Assembly: GCF_000017505.1 (NCBI RefSeq)
Contig: NC_009675.1
Span: 1,240,001-1,304,000 of the forward strand
Direction: 5' to 3'
Source of the DNA: Anaeromyxobacter sp. Fw109-5
GTDB lineage: Bacteria; Myxococcota; Myxococcia; Myxococcales; Anaeromyxobacteraceae
Length of the DNA stretch: 64,000 nucleotides
Part shown: positions 56,623 through 64,000 of the stretch, piece after piece
Position numbering within the stretch: the first letter of the stretch is position 1
Layout of the letters: every line of letters starts with the position of its first letter
Position numbers and translations under genes: made by a program
Notes under the pieces: generated by a model
Told to the model about the DNA's origin: nothing
The model's input: the letters and a program-made list of their open reading frames with translations, nothing else
Databases searched by the model: none

Positions 56623-57566
56623 CGATCGCGGGCGTCCTCGTCGTCGACAAGCCGGCCGGGCCGACCAGCTTCGACGTCGTGCAGCGGGTCCGGCGGATCC
56701 TGCGCGCGCCGCGGGCCGGCCACGCCGGCACGCTCGATCCCGCCGCCACCGGGGTCCTCGCGATCTGCGTCGGGGACGCCGTGAAGCTCCAGCAGTACCT
56801 CTCCGACGCGGACAAGGCCTACGAGGCGACGGTCGCCTTCGGCGCCGCCACGGACACCGAGGACGCCGAGGGGCGCGTCGTCGAGCGCGGCGATCCCTCG
56901 CGGCTCACCGCCGAGGAGCTCCGCGCCGTGCTCCCGCGGTTCCGCGGCGACATCTCCCAGGTCCCGCCCATGTACTCCGCGGTGCGGGTCGGCGGCCGCC
57001 GCCTGCACGAGGCCGCCCGCGCGGGCGAGTCGGTCGAGCGCGCGCCGCGCCAGGTGCGGGTGGACGCGCTGGAGCTCCTGGAGCTCCTCCCCCTCGAACC
57101 GCCCCAGGATCGCGTCGAGGCAGCGCCCGTGCGCCTCGCCCGGTTCACGGTGCGCTGCGGGAAGGGCACCTACGTGCGCACGCTCGCGGCGGACCTCGGC
57201 CGCGCGCTCGGGGTCCCCGCCCACCTCGCCGCCCTGCGCCGGACCGAGGCGAGCGGCTTCCGCGCGGAGGAGGCCGTGACGCTCGAGGAGGCAGAGCGGC
57301 TCGGGCGGGAGGCGCTCCTCGCCCGCCTCGTCCCCCTCGGAGACGCGCTGAGGACGTTCCCGGTCCTCGAGGTCTCGTGGGCGGAGGCGCGGGACCTCGC
57401 CCACGGGCGCGCCCTGCGGCGCGAGCTGGCGCCCGGTAAGGCGGCGGCGCGGGCGCCCGACGGGCGGCTCGTGGCCGTCTGCGCTGCGGGCGACCGGGGG
57501 CTTTGCCCCGAACGCGTCCTGCTCGGGCCGGGAGACCTGGGCCGGGCCGGCGCCGAGGAACGTTGA
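56619..57566 (+). CDS. truB: tRNA pseudouridine-55 synthase
   Basis: 315 aa. VLVVDKPAGPTSFDVVQRVRR, catalytic D40 in GHAGTLDPAATGVL, then KAYEATVAFGAATDTEDAEG and the RCGKGTYVRTLAADLG motif. It makes pseudouridine 55 in tRNA. The C-terminal PUA-like domain is present. GTG start overlapping the rbfA stop. Its own stop codon is part of the -35 box of the rpsO promoter. Confidence 0.95.
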   Translation: MTIAGVLVVDKPAGPTSFDVVQRVRRILRAPRAGHAGTLDPAATGVLAICVGDAVKLQQYLSDADKAYEATVAFGAATDTEDAEGRVVERGDPSRLTAEELRAVLPRFRGDISQVPPMYSAVRVGGRRLHEAARAGESVERAPRQVRVDALELLELLPLEPPQDRVEAAPVRLARFTVRCGKGTYVRTLAADLGRALGVPAHLAALRRTEASGFRAEEAVTLEEAERLGREALLARLVPLGDALRTFPVLEVSWAEARDLAHGRALRRELAPGKAAARAPDGRLVAVCAAGDRGLCPERVLLGPGDLGRAGAEER

Positions 57567-57591
57567 CTCGCCCGGACGGATGGCTTAAGAC
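57563..57591 (+). promoter_or_regulatory. sigma-70 promoter of rpsO-pnp
   Basis: -35 TTGACT (57563-57568), 17-bp spacer, -10 TAAGAC (57586-57591). The truB stop TGA (57564-57566) is inside the -35. The leader to rpsO is ~80 nt, long enough for S15 autoregulation, though no E. coli-type pseudoknot is evident. Confidence 0.65.
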
Positions 57592-57678
57592 CCCGCTTTC
57601 ACACGAACGCCCACTGTGGCCCGAGGCGCGCGCCTTCGCCCTCGCCGCGGTGGACGGTACCCGAGAAAGGAAGTCCTT

Positions 57679-57948
57679 ATGGCGCTGGTGCAGGAGCGGA
57701 AGCAGGAGCTGGTGACGAAGTACAAGCGGCACGAGAAGGACACCGGCTCGCCCGAGGTGCAGGTGGCCCTGCTGACGGAGCGGATCGCCTACCTCACGGA
57801 GCACTTCAAGACGCACAAGAAGGATCACCACAGCCGCCGCGGCCTGCTGAAGCTGGTCGGCCAGCGCCGGCGCCTGCTCGACTACCTCCGCTCGATCGAC
57901 CAGGGGCGCTACAAGACCCTGATCGATCAGCTCGGCATCCGGAAGTAG
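57679..57948 (+). CDS. rpsO: 30S ribosomal protein S15
   Basis: 89 aa, full length. [21 protein letters not shown] and [29 protein letters not shown] are the S15 signature. It binds the central domain of 16S rRNA. AAAGGAAG precedes the ATG. It is followed by pnp after a hairpin, the standard rpsO-pnp order. Confidence 0.98.
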   Translation: MALVQERKQELVTKYKRHEKDTGSPEVQVALLTERIAYLTEHFKTHKKDHHSRRGLLKLVGQRRRLLDYLRSIDQGRYKTLIDQLGIRK

Positions 57949-57960
57949 GCGGTGGGACGA

Positions 57961-57986
57961 AGCGCCTCGGCAAACGCCGGGGCGCT
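57961..57986 (+). terminator. hairpin after rpsO (partial terminator or processing site)
   Basis: AGCGCCTCGGC pairs with GCCGGGGCGCT (57961-57971 with 57976-57986; one G-T pair) around a 4-nt loop, 12 nt after the rpsO stop. There is no T-run, so it may be an RNase III or decay-stabilising structure, as in the E. coli rpsO-pnp junction. The remaining ~225 bp before pnp show no gene. Confidence 0.5.
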
Positions 57987-58211
57987 CGCGCTTCCGGCGT
58001 TCGGAGGCGCGAACGAAGGCAACGCGCCCGCACGGGCCGGGGCCGCGACGAGAGCGCGAGGTCGCTTCCGTTTCCGACTGGACCGTCCCTCCACCGAGGG
58101 GTGGCCGAGTGAGGAACAGAGGCACCTCCCGAACCCGGCGGCGGCAGCGGCGCGCGCGGGACAACGCGGCGAGGGACGCCAGCGGCGTCCCCGCCCGCAA
58201 GGAAGGTGCAC

Positions 58212-60380
58212 ATGACCCCGATCCAGAAGACCGCTCGCGTCGGCGCGCAGGAGATCCTGCTCGAGACCGGCAAGGTCGCGAAGCAGGCTCACGGCTCCGT
58301 GTGGGTGCGGATGGGCGACTCGATCGTGCTCGTCACGGTCGTCTCGGCCGCCGAGAAGAAGGAAGGCATCGACTTCTTCCCGCTCACCGTCGACTACCAG
58401 GAGAAGCTCTTCGCGGCGGGCCGCGTCCCCGGCAGCTTCTTCCGCCGCGAGGGCCGGCCGACGGAGAAGGAGACCCTGACCTCCCGCATCGTCGACCGCT
58501 CCTGCCGGCCGCTGTTCGCCGAGGGCTACCCGAACGAGACGCAGATCATCGCGACCGTCATCTCCTTCGACCAGGAGAACGACACGGACGTCCTCGCGCT
58601 CACCGGCGCGTCGGCCGCGCTGCACCTCTCGGACATCCCCTTCAACGGCCCCATCGCCGGCGTGCGCGTCGGCCGCGTGAACGGCCAGTTCGTCGCGAAC
58701 CCCACGCTCGCGCAGCGCGCCGAGGCCGATCTGGACGTCATCATGGCGGCCTCGCGCGACGCCATCGTGATGGTGGAGGGCGGTGCGAAGGAGGTGTCCG
58801 AGCAGGTGATGGTGGACGCGCTCCTCTTCGGCCAGGCGGCGGTGAGGGAGCTGCTCGACGCCCAGGACGCGCTCCGCAAGGCGACCGGCGACAAGCCGCG
58901 GCGCGCCTTCGACCCGCCCAAGAACGACGTCGCGCTCCGCGAGAAGGTGAAGGCGCTCACCTGGGAGAAGGTGAAGGAGGCCTACGCCCGCAACGAGAAG
59001 CACGACCGCTACGGCCGGCTCTCCGAGATCAAGAAGGAGCTCCTCCAGGCCCTGAAGGAGGAGGCCGCCGGCGACGCCCAGAAGCTCGCCGCGATCGCGC
59101 TCCGCGAGAAGGAGATCAAGGGCTACTACGAGGACGTGAAGTACGAGTACATGCGGAAGATGATCACCGACGAGCGCCGTCGCATCGGCGGCCGCGGTGA
59201 GGCCGACATCCGCAAGATCACGAGCGAGGTGGGGCTCCTCCCGCGCGTGCACGGCTCGTCGCTCTTCACGCGCGGCGAGACGCAGGCGCTCGTCGCGACC
59301 ACCCTCGGCACCGCCGAGGACGAGCAGCGCGTCGAGATGCTCACCGGCATGGTGTTCAAGCGGTTCATGCTGCACTACAACTTCCCGCCGTTCTCCGTCG
59401 GCGAGGTGAAGTTCCTCCGCTCGCCGGGCCGCCGCGAGATCGGCCACGGCGCCCTCGCCGAGCGCGCGCTGCGCCAGGTGATGCCGCCCGAGGACAAGTT
59501 CCCGTACACGGTCCGCATCGTCTCCGACATCATGGAGTCGAACGGCTCGTCCTCGATGGCGTCGGTGTGCGGCGGCTGCCTGTCGCTCATGGACGCGGGC
59601 GTGCCCATCAAGGCGCCGGTCGCCGGCATCGCGATGGGGCTCATCAAGGAGGGCGAGAAGATCGCCATCCTCTCCGACATCCTCGGCGACGAGGATCACC
59701 TCGGGGACATGGACTTCAAGGTCTGCGGCACCGCCGAGGGCATCACGTCGATCCAGATGGACATCAAGATCGGCGGCGTGACCCGCGAGATCCTCGAGCG
59801 CGCGCTGGCGCAGGCGGCCGACGGGCGCAAGCACATCCTCGGCGAGATGGCCAAGGCGATCGCGACGCCGCGCGAGTCGATCAGCGCCTACGCGCCGCGC
59901 ATCACGACCATCAAGATCCGGCCGGAGCGCATCAAGGACATCATCGGCCCCGGCGGCAAGACCATCAAGGACATCACCGCCCGCACCGGCACCTCGATCA
60001 ACATCGAGGACGACGGCTCGGTGTCGATCGCGAGCCCGAGCCAGGACAAGGTCGAGGCGGCGATCAAGATGATCCGCTCCCTCACGCAGGAGGCGGAGAT
60101 CGGGAAGACCTACCTCGGCACGGTCCGCAAGATCGCCGAGTTCGGCGCCTTCGTGGAGCTGTTCCCCGGCACCGACGGCCTCATCCACATCTCCGAGCTC
60201 TCGGACAAGCGGGTGAAGAGCGTCTCCGACGTCCTCTCCGAGGGCGAGGAGGTGCTCGTGAAGGTCATCTCCGTCGACCGGGCGGGCAAGATCCGGCTCT
60301 CTCGCAAGGAGGCGCTCGCGGAGGCCGCCGGCAAGAAGCCGGAGGGCGCCGCCGAGACGAAGGGCGAGCCCGCGAAGTAG
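58212..60380 (+). CDS. pnp: Polynucleotide phosphorylase
   Basis: 722 aa. Two RNase PH-type domains (the first about 10-230, the second about 335-560 with [38 protein letters not shown] and the catalytic Asp in [16 protein letters not shown]). KH domain follows ([17 protein letters not shown]), then S1 ([28 protein letters not shown]). It degrades RNA 3'-5' by phosphorolysis. ATG 58212 chosen (GGAAGG 7 nt upstream); a GTG two codons earlier is possible. Confidence 0.97.
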
Positions 60381-60440
60381 ATCGCACCTGAGCCGCGCGC
60401 CGGGGCCCCCCGCGGCCCCGCGCCCGCGGGGGAGAAGCCG

Positions 60441-60884
60441 ATGCCGGTGACGGTGAAGGTCCGGCGCGTGGGCCAGCGCGGCCCGCCGCTCGAGCTGCCC
60501 CGCTACGAGACCGACGGCGCGGCGGGGCTCGACCTGCGCGCCGACGAGCCGGTGACGCTCGCCCCGGGCGAGCGCCGGCTCGTCCCGACCGGCCTCGCCC
60601 TGGAGATCCCGCCCGGCCACGAGGGTCAGGTGCGCCCGCGCTCCGGCCTCGCCGTGCGACACGGGGTGGGGATGGTGAACGCGCCGGGCACGATCGACAG
60701 CGACTACCGCGGCGAGGTGGGCGTCGTGCTCGTGAACCACGGGCAGGAGCCCGTGACCTTCGCGCGCGGCGACCGCATCGCCCAGCTCGTCATCGGGCCC
60801 GTCGTGCGGGCCGAGCTCGCGCTCGTCGAGGATCTCGCGAGCAGCGGGCGCGGCGGCGGCGGGTTCGGCTCGACCGGACGTTGA
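60441..60884 (+). CDS. dut: dUTP diphosphatase
   Basis: 147 aa trimeric dUTPase with all five motifs: AAGLDLRAD (1), [12 protein letters not shown] (2), [16 protein letters not shown] (3), [10 protein letters not shown] (4) and the mobile C-terminal [11 protein letters not shown] (5). It hydrolyses dUTP to dUMP, keeping uracil out of DNA and supplying dTMP synthesis. GGGGGAG lies upstream. It is followed 15 nt later by purB. Confidence 0.97.
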   Translation: MPVTVKVRRVGQRGPPLELPRYETDGAAGLDLRADEPVTLAPGERRLVPTGLALEIPPGHEGQVRPRSGLAVRHGVGMVNAPGTIDSDYRGEVGVVLVNHGQEPVTFARGDRIAQLVIGPVVRAELALVEDLASSGRGGGGFGSTGR

Positions 60885-60899
60885 ACCGGAGGTGACCTC

Positions 60900-62219
60900 G
60901 TGATCCCGCGCTACACCCGGCCCGAGATGGGCCGCATCTGGACCCCGGAGCGGCGCTACCGCATCTGGCTCGACGTCGAGCTCGCCGCCTGCGAGGCGAT
61001 GGTCCGCCTGGGGGAGGTCCCCCCGGAGGACTTCGAGACGCTCCGCCGCGCGTTCGACGGCCACGAGTTCTCGGCGGCGGACGTGGCGCGCATCGAGGAG
61101 ATCGAGCGCACCGTCAAGCACGACGTCATCGCCTTCCTCACCTTCGTGGAGGAGAAGGGCGGCCCCGCCGCGCGCCACCTGCACAAGGGGATGACCTCCT
61201 CCGACGTGCTCGACACCACGCTCGCGGTGCAGCTGGCCGAGGCCACGGCGCTGCTCCTCGGCGGCGTGGACCGCGTCATGGCGGCGGTGAAGAAGCGCGC
61301 CCACGAGCACGCGCGGACGCCGATGATGGGCCGCAGCCACGGCATCCACGCGGAGCCCATCACCTTCGGGCTGAAGCTCGCCGGCTGGTACGACGCGTGG
61401 GCGCGGCGCCGCGAGGCGATCGCGCGCGCCGGGCGCACCGTGGCGGTCGGCAAGATCTCCGGGGCGGTCGGGACGTTCGCGAACGTCGATCCGCGCGTCG
61501 AGGCGTTCGTGATGGAGCGGCTCGCCCTCGCCGGCGGGGAGGGGGCGGCGACGCAGGTCGTCAACCGCGACCGCCACGCCGACTTCTTCGCCGCGCTCGC
61601 CGTCGCCGGCGGGACGCTCGAGCAGCACGCGACCGAGGTGCGCCACCTGCAGCGCACCGAGGTGCGCGAGGCGGAGGAGCCCTTCACCGCCGGCCAGAAG
61701 GGCTCGTCGGCGATGCCGCACAAGCGCAACCCCATCCTCTCCGAGAACCTCACCGGCCTCGCGCGCCTGCTCCGCTCCTACGCGCTCGCCGCGCTGGAGG
61801 ACGTCGCGCTCTGGCACGAGCGCGACATCAGCCACTCCTCCGTGGAGCGGGTGATCGGCCCCGACGCCACCATCGCGCTGGACTTCGCGCTGCACCGCTT
61901 CGCCGGGATGATCGAGAACCTGCGCGTCTACCCGGAGCGGATGCTCGAGAACCTCGAGCGGACGGGCGGGCTGTACGAGGCGCAGCGCGTGCTCCTCGCG
62001 CTCGTGGGCAAGGGCGTGGCGCGGCAGGAGGGCTACGTCCACGTGCAGCGCAACGCGATGAAGGTCTGGGAGGAGAAGGTGGACTTCCGGACCGCGCTGA
62101 AGCGCGATCCCGACGTGAAGCGCGTCCTCTCCGACGAGGAGATCGACGCCTGCTTCGCGCTCGACTACCACCTGAAGCACGTGGACACGATCTTCCGCCG
62201 GGTGTTCGGCCCGGCGTAG
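60900..62219 (+). CDS. purB: Adenylosuccinate lyase
   Basis: 439 aa fumarase-superfamily enzyme. RYTRPEMGRIWTPERRYRIWLDVE at the start, HKGMTSSDVLDTTLAVQL, GRSHGIHAEPITFG (catalytic His) and the superfamily loop GSSAMPHKRNP (catalytic Ser). It acts twice in purine synthesis: SAICAR to AICAR and adenylosuccinate to AMP. GTG start with GGAGG about 8 nt upstream. purC, the step before its first reaction, lies nearby on the opposite strand. Confidence 0.97.
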   Translation: MIPRYTRPEMGRIWTPERRYRIWLDVELAACEAMVRLGEVPPEDFETLRRAFDGHEFSAADVARIEEIERTVKHDVIAFLTFVEEKGGPAARHLHKGMTSSDVLDTTLAVQLAEATALLLGGVDRVMAAVKKRAHEHARTPMMGRSHGIHAEPITFGLKLAGWYDAWARRREAIARAGRTVAVGKISGAVGTFANVDPRVEAFVMERLALAGGEGAATQVVNRDRHADFFAALAVAGGTLEQHATEVRHLQRTEVREAEEPFTAGQKGSSAMPHKRNPILSENLTGLARLLRSYALAALEDVALWHERDISHSSVERVIGPDATIALDFALHRFAGMIENLRVYPERMLENLERTGGLYEAQRVLLALVGKGVARQEGYVHVQRNAMKVWEEKVDFRTALKRDPDVKRVLSDEEIDACFALDYHLKHVDTIFRRVFGPA

Positions 62220-62228
62220 GCCGCACGT

Positions 62229-62768
62229 ATGGTGCGGGTCGAGCGGAGCCCCGGCGCGCTGACCCTGGTCTCGCGGCTCGCGCGGCCGCGGGCGCTCGGC
62301 GTGCTCGCGGTGGCGCTGCTCGCCGGCGCGGCCGCGCTGCGCGGCGCCGCGCCCCGCGCGGCGCTCGCCCTCTTGGCGGCGGCGCTCCTCCTGCTCGTCC
62401 TCGGCGGACGTCCCGTGCGCGCGACCTTCGCGCGGGGACGCGTCCGGATCCGGCCGGCGGTGCCCCTGGCGCGCGGCGGCGACCGGGCGCTGGCGGAGTT
62501 CGTCGCGGTCCGGCAGGAGACCATCGGCGAGGCGCGGGCCCGGCGCGCCGAGCGCCTCGCGAGCGGCTACAGCGCCCGGAGCGGCGGGGCGGCGGCCCCC
62601 AGCTGGCTCGTCCCGCGGCCGGCCCCCGGGACCAACGACCACCTCCGCCGCCTGGTCCTCGTCGCGCGCGAGGGCGAGCCCGTCGCGGTGACGGCGTGGG
62701 TGGCGCCGGAGGACGATCTCGAGCCGCTCCGCGGCGAGCTCGCCTCGCTGCTTCGTCAGGGAGGGTGA
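62229..62768 (+). CDS. Membrane-associated protein, unknown function
   Basis: 179 aa. Two adjacent hydrophobic helices (about 23-40 and 43-60) near the N-terminus, then an arginine-rich soluble part with TIGEARARRAERLASGYSARSG and a C-terminal beta-like stretch (RLVLVAREGEPVAVTAWVAPEDDLEPLRGELASLL). I do not recognise a family. It starts 9 nt after purB and is probably in the same transcript. Its last 13 nt overlap the convergent hydrolase gene. Confidence 0.6.
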   Translation: MVRVERSPGALTLVSRLARPRALGVLAVALLAGAAALRGAAPRAALALLAAALLLLVLGGRPVRATFARGRVRIRPAVPLARGGDRALAEFVAVRQETIGEARARRAERLASGYSARSGGAAAPSWLVPRPAPGTNDHLRRLVLVAREGEPVAVTAWVAPEDDLEPLRGELASLLRQGG

Positions 62769-63544
62769 GGCCCGCGCCGGCGTCTCGACGCCGGGCTCGT
62801 GGCGCCCGCCGCCCCGCCGGTGCGCGCGACCGGGGGCCGCGCGGTCCGGGCGGCCAGCTCCTCGATGTGCGCGAGGCAGGCGTGCGGCGCCCGCTGCAGG
62901 ATCATGTGCGGGGCGTCCACCCGCACGACCTCGGCGTCGGGGCGGAGCGTCAGGATCTCGTCGCCCACGTCGGCGCGGATGAGGCGATCGCGCGCGGGCG
63001 CGAGCACCAGCACCGGGACGGCGACCCGGCCCAGGTCGGCGCGCACGTCGGCGCGGAGCGCCTCGAGCGCGCGGTGCGCCATCACCTCCGGCGTGGCGGC
63101 CCCCACCGCCGCCTGGACCTCGCGCACCAGGGCGTCCGGCGCGTCCGGCCCCGCCATGAAGTGGCGCACGAGCGCGGCCGGCATCGGGAAGCCGAACAGG
63201 CGCGCGCCCACGAGGCCGCGGATCGGATGCAGGAGCGGGTGCAGCGGCCGGTGCAGGAAGGCGGCCGCGAGGACGAGCCCGGCGAGGCCGCGGGGGCGCT
63301 CCGCCGCGAGCCGGACGGCGAGCGGGCCCGAGAACGACTCCGCGACGAGGAGGAAGCGCCGGGACGGCAGCGCCGCGCGGACGTGGTCGAGCAGGGCGTC
63401 GTAGCCGAGCGGCTCTCCCGGCGGGAAGGAGACGATCTCGGGCGCGAGGTGCCGCGGCCGGGCCGCGAGGAGCGGCGCGAACAGCCGGCCGCTCCCGTCG
63501 ATGCCGGGCAGCAGGATGGCCGGGGTGGGCGCGCCGCCGGGCAT
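62756..63544 (-). CDS. Alpha/beta hydrolase
   Basis: 262 aa. PAILLPGIDGSGRLFAPLL (oxyanion loop region), nucleophile elbow LVAESFSGPLAV (Ser70; the first Gly of GxSxG is Ala), an acid in VLAPARDRLIRADV and a His in DAPHMILQRAPH. The core is like other small esterases and acyltransferases; the substrate is unknown. The last ~25 residues are Pro/Arg-rich. It starts 13 nt downstream of the purC stop, so it probably shares that transcript. Confidence 0.8.
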   Translation of the reverse strand: MPGGAPTPAILLPGIDGSGRLFAPLLAARPRHLAPEIVSFPPGEPLGYDALLDHVRAALPSRRFLLVAESFSGPLAVRLAAERPRGLAGLVLAAAFLHRPLHPLLHPIRGLVGARLFGFPMPAALVRHFMAGPDAPDALVREVQAAVGAATPEVMAHRALEALRADVRADLGRVAVPVLVLAPARDRLIRADVGDEILTLRPDAEVVRVDAPHMILQRAPHACLAHIEELAARTARPPVARTGGAAGATSPASRRRRGPHPP

Positions 63545-63556
63545 GCCCGCGACGGT

Positions 63557-64000
63557 CTAGCCGAGGTAGCCCTTCGCCGCGAGGTTGCGCCGGATCCGGT
63601 CCTCGACCGAGCCGACCTCCGACGCGAAGGTCTCGCCGGTGAGCCGCTCGAAGACCTCGATGTACTTGCGCGCGAGCATCACCCGCACGTCGTCGGAGAG
63701 GGGAGGCGGCGCGCCGTGGCCGGAGAACCCGTGCTCCTTGATGAGCCACTGCCGGATGTTCTCCTTGTCGAGCATCTCCTGCTCGGCGCCGCGCGCGAAG
63801 CGGTCCTCGTAGCCGTCCGCGACCCAGTAGCGGGAGCTGTCCGGCGTGTGGATCTCGTCGATGACCACGAGCTTCCCGTCCACCACCCCCATCTCGTACT
63901 TCGTGTCCACGAGGATGAGGCCGCGGCTGAGCGCCCACTCCTGGCCGCGGGCGAAGAGCCGCTCCGCGACCGCGGTCGCCTCCCGCCACAGCTCGGGCGC
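63557..64000 (-). CDS. purC: SAICAR synthetase, C-terminal part (cut by window edge)
   Basis: 147 codons of the 3' end, open through the edge. RGLILVDTKYEMG, VVIDEIHTPDSSRYWVADGYE, EMLDKENIRQWLIKEHGFSGHG and IEVFERLTGETF are the conserved PurC segments (metal-binding Asp/Glu and the substrate loop DSSRYW). It joins aspartate to CAIR in purine synthesis, the step just before PurB acts. The N-terminal ATP-grasp part is outside the window. Confidence 0.95.
   Translation of the reverse strand, partial: APELWREATAVAERLFARGQEWALSRGLILVDTKYEMGVVDGKLVVIDEIHTPDSSRYWVADGYEDRFARGAEQEMLDKENIRQWLIKEHGFSGHGAPPPLSDDVRVMLARKYIEVFERLTGETFASEVGSVEDRIRRNLAAKGYLG

Noticed and set aside
57927-63989. A 2020-residue open frame on the minus strand
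   Set aside because: It is antisense to pnp, dut and purB and shows only Ala/Arg/Leu/Asp-rich composition caused by high GC. No motif or ribosome-binding site.

Overview
This is one continuous, gene-dense stretch of very high-GC chromosomal DNA. Many genes start with GTG, and many start and stop codons overlap (ATGA, GTGA, TTGA). The content points to a Gram-negative bacterium of the Myxococcota, most likely Anaeromyxobacter or a close relative: Hanks-type kinases (one fused to a PilZ-like domain), a DUF4912/GH57 pair, outer-membrane assembly and lipid A genes, and a proteobacterial 6S RNA beside ygfA. The species is inferred from gene content and codon style only. I see no transposon, phage, CRISPR array, tRNA or rRNA, so this is core genome and not an accessory island.

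Left part (1-24.6 kb, mostly minus strand). The edge holds the 5' end of ygfA and, just upstream, a 6S RNA. A Ser/Thr kinase (+) follows. Then come minus-strand genes for a cysteine desulfurase, a DHH phosphoesterase with endonuclease IV, a Fic protein with a ruined catalytic motif, IlvE, a patatin-like phospholipase, GlnE, a sigma-54 activator and GlgX. A plus-strand pair follows (glycosyltransferase, RpoH-type sigma factor). After it come minus-strand genes for a YdfG-like dehydrogenase, a translationally coupled set (BamA-like protein, DUF4390-like protein, NtrY-like kinase) and a kinase-PilZ-TPR protein.

Right part (24.7-62.8 kb, plus strand) is a series of housekeeping operons. They are: DUF4912 with a GH57 branching enzyme; a lipoprotein; lysS-lolC/E-lolD; bamA-ompH-lpxD-fabZ-lpxA-lpxI (outer-membrane protein and lipid A biogenesis); hemE-hemN-hemH (heme); otsB-xseA; xseB-receiver-ispA-dxs-tlyA (isoprenoids); rimP-nusA-ylxR-infB-DUF503-rbfA-truB, then rpsO-pnp (translation and RNA decay); and dut-purB. 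The right edge has an alpha/beta hydrolase and the 3' end of purC on the minus strand.

Regulation visible in the DNA. Several operons have a clear TTGAC-type -35 box 17 bp from a TA-rich -10 box. Two of these -35 boxes contain the stop codon of the gene before. At least eight genes have a -10-like hexamer only 7-10 nt before the start codon, which suggests frequent leaderless or near-leaderless mRNAs. A terminator-like hairpin sits in the rimP leader, and a possible sigma-54 promoter lies upstream of rpoH. The most unusual items are the 6S locus with its extra leader hairpin, the degenerate Fic protein, a histone-H1-like DUF4912 protein, a LolC/E permease with extra N-terminal membrane helices, and small dispersed palindromic repeats.
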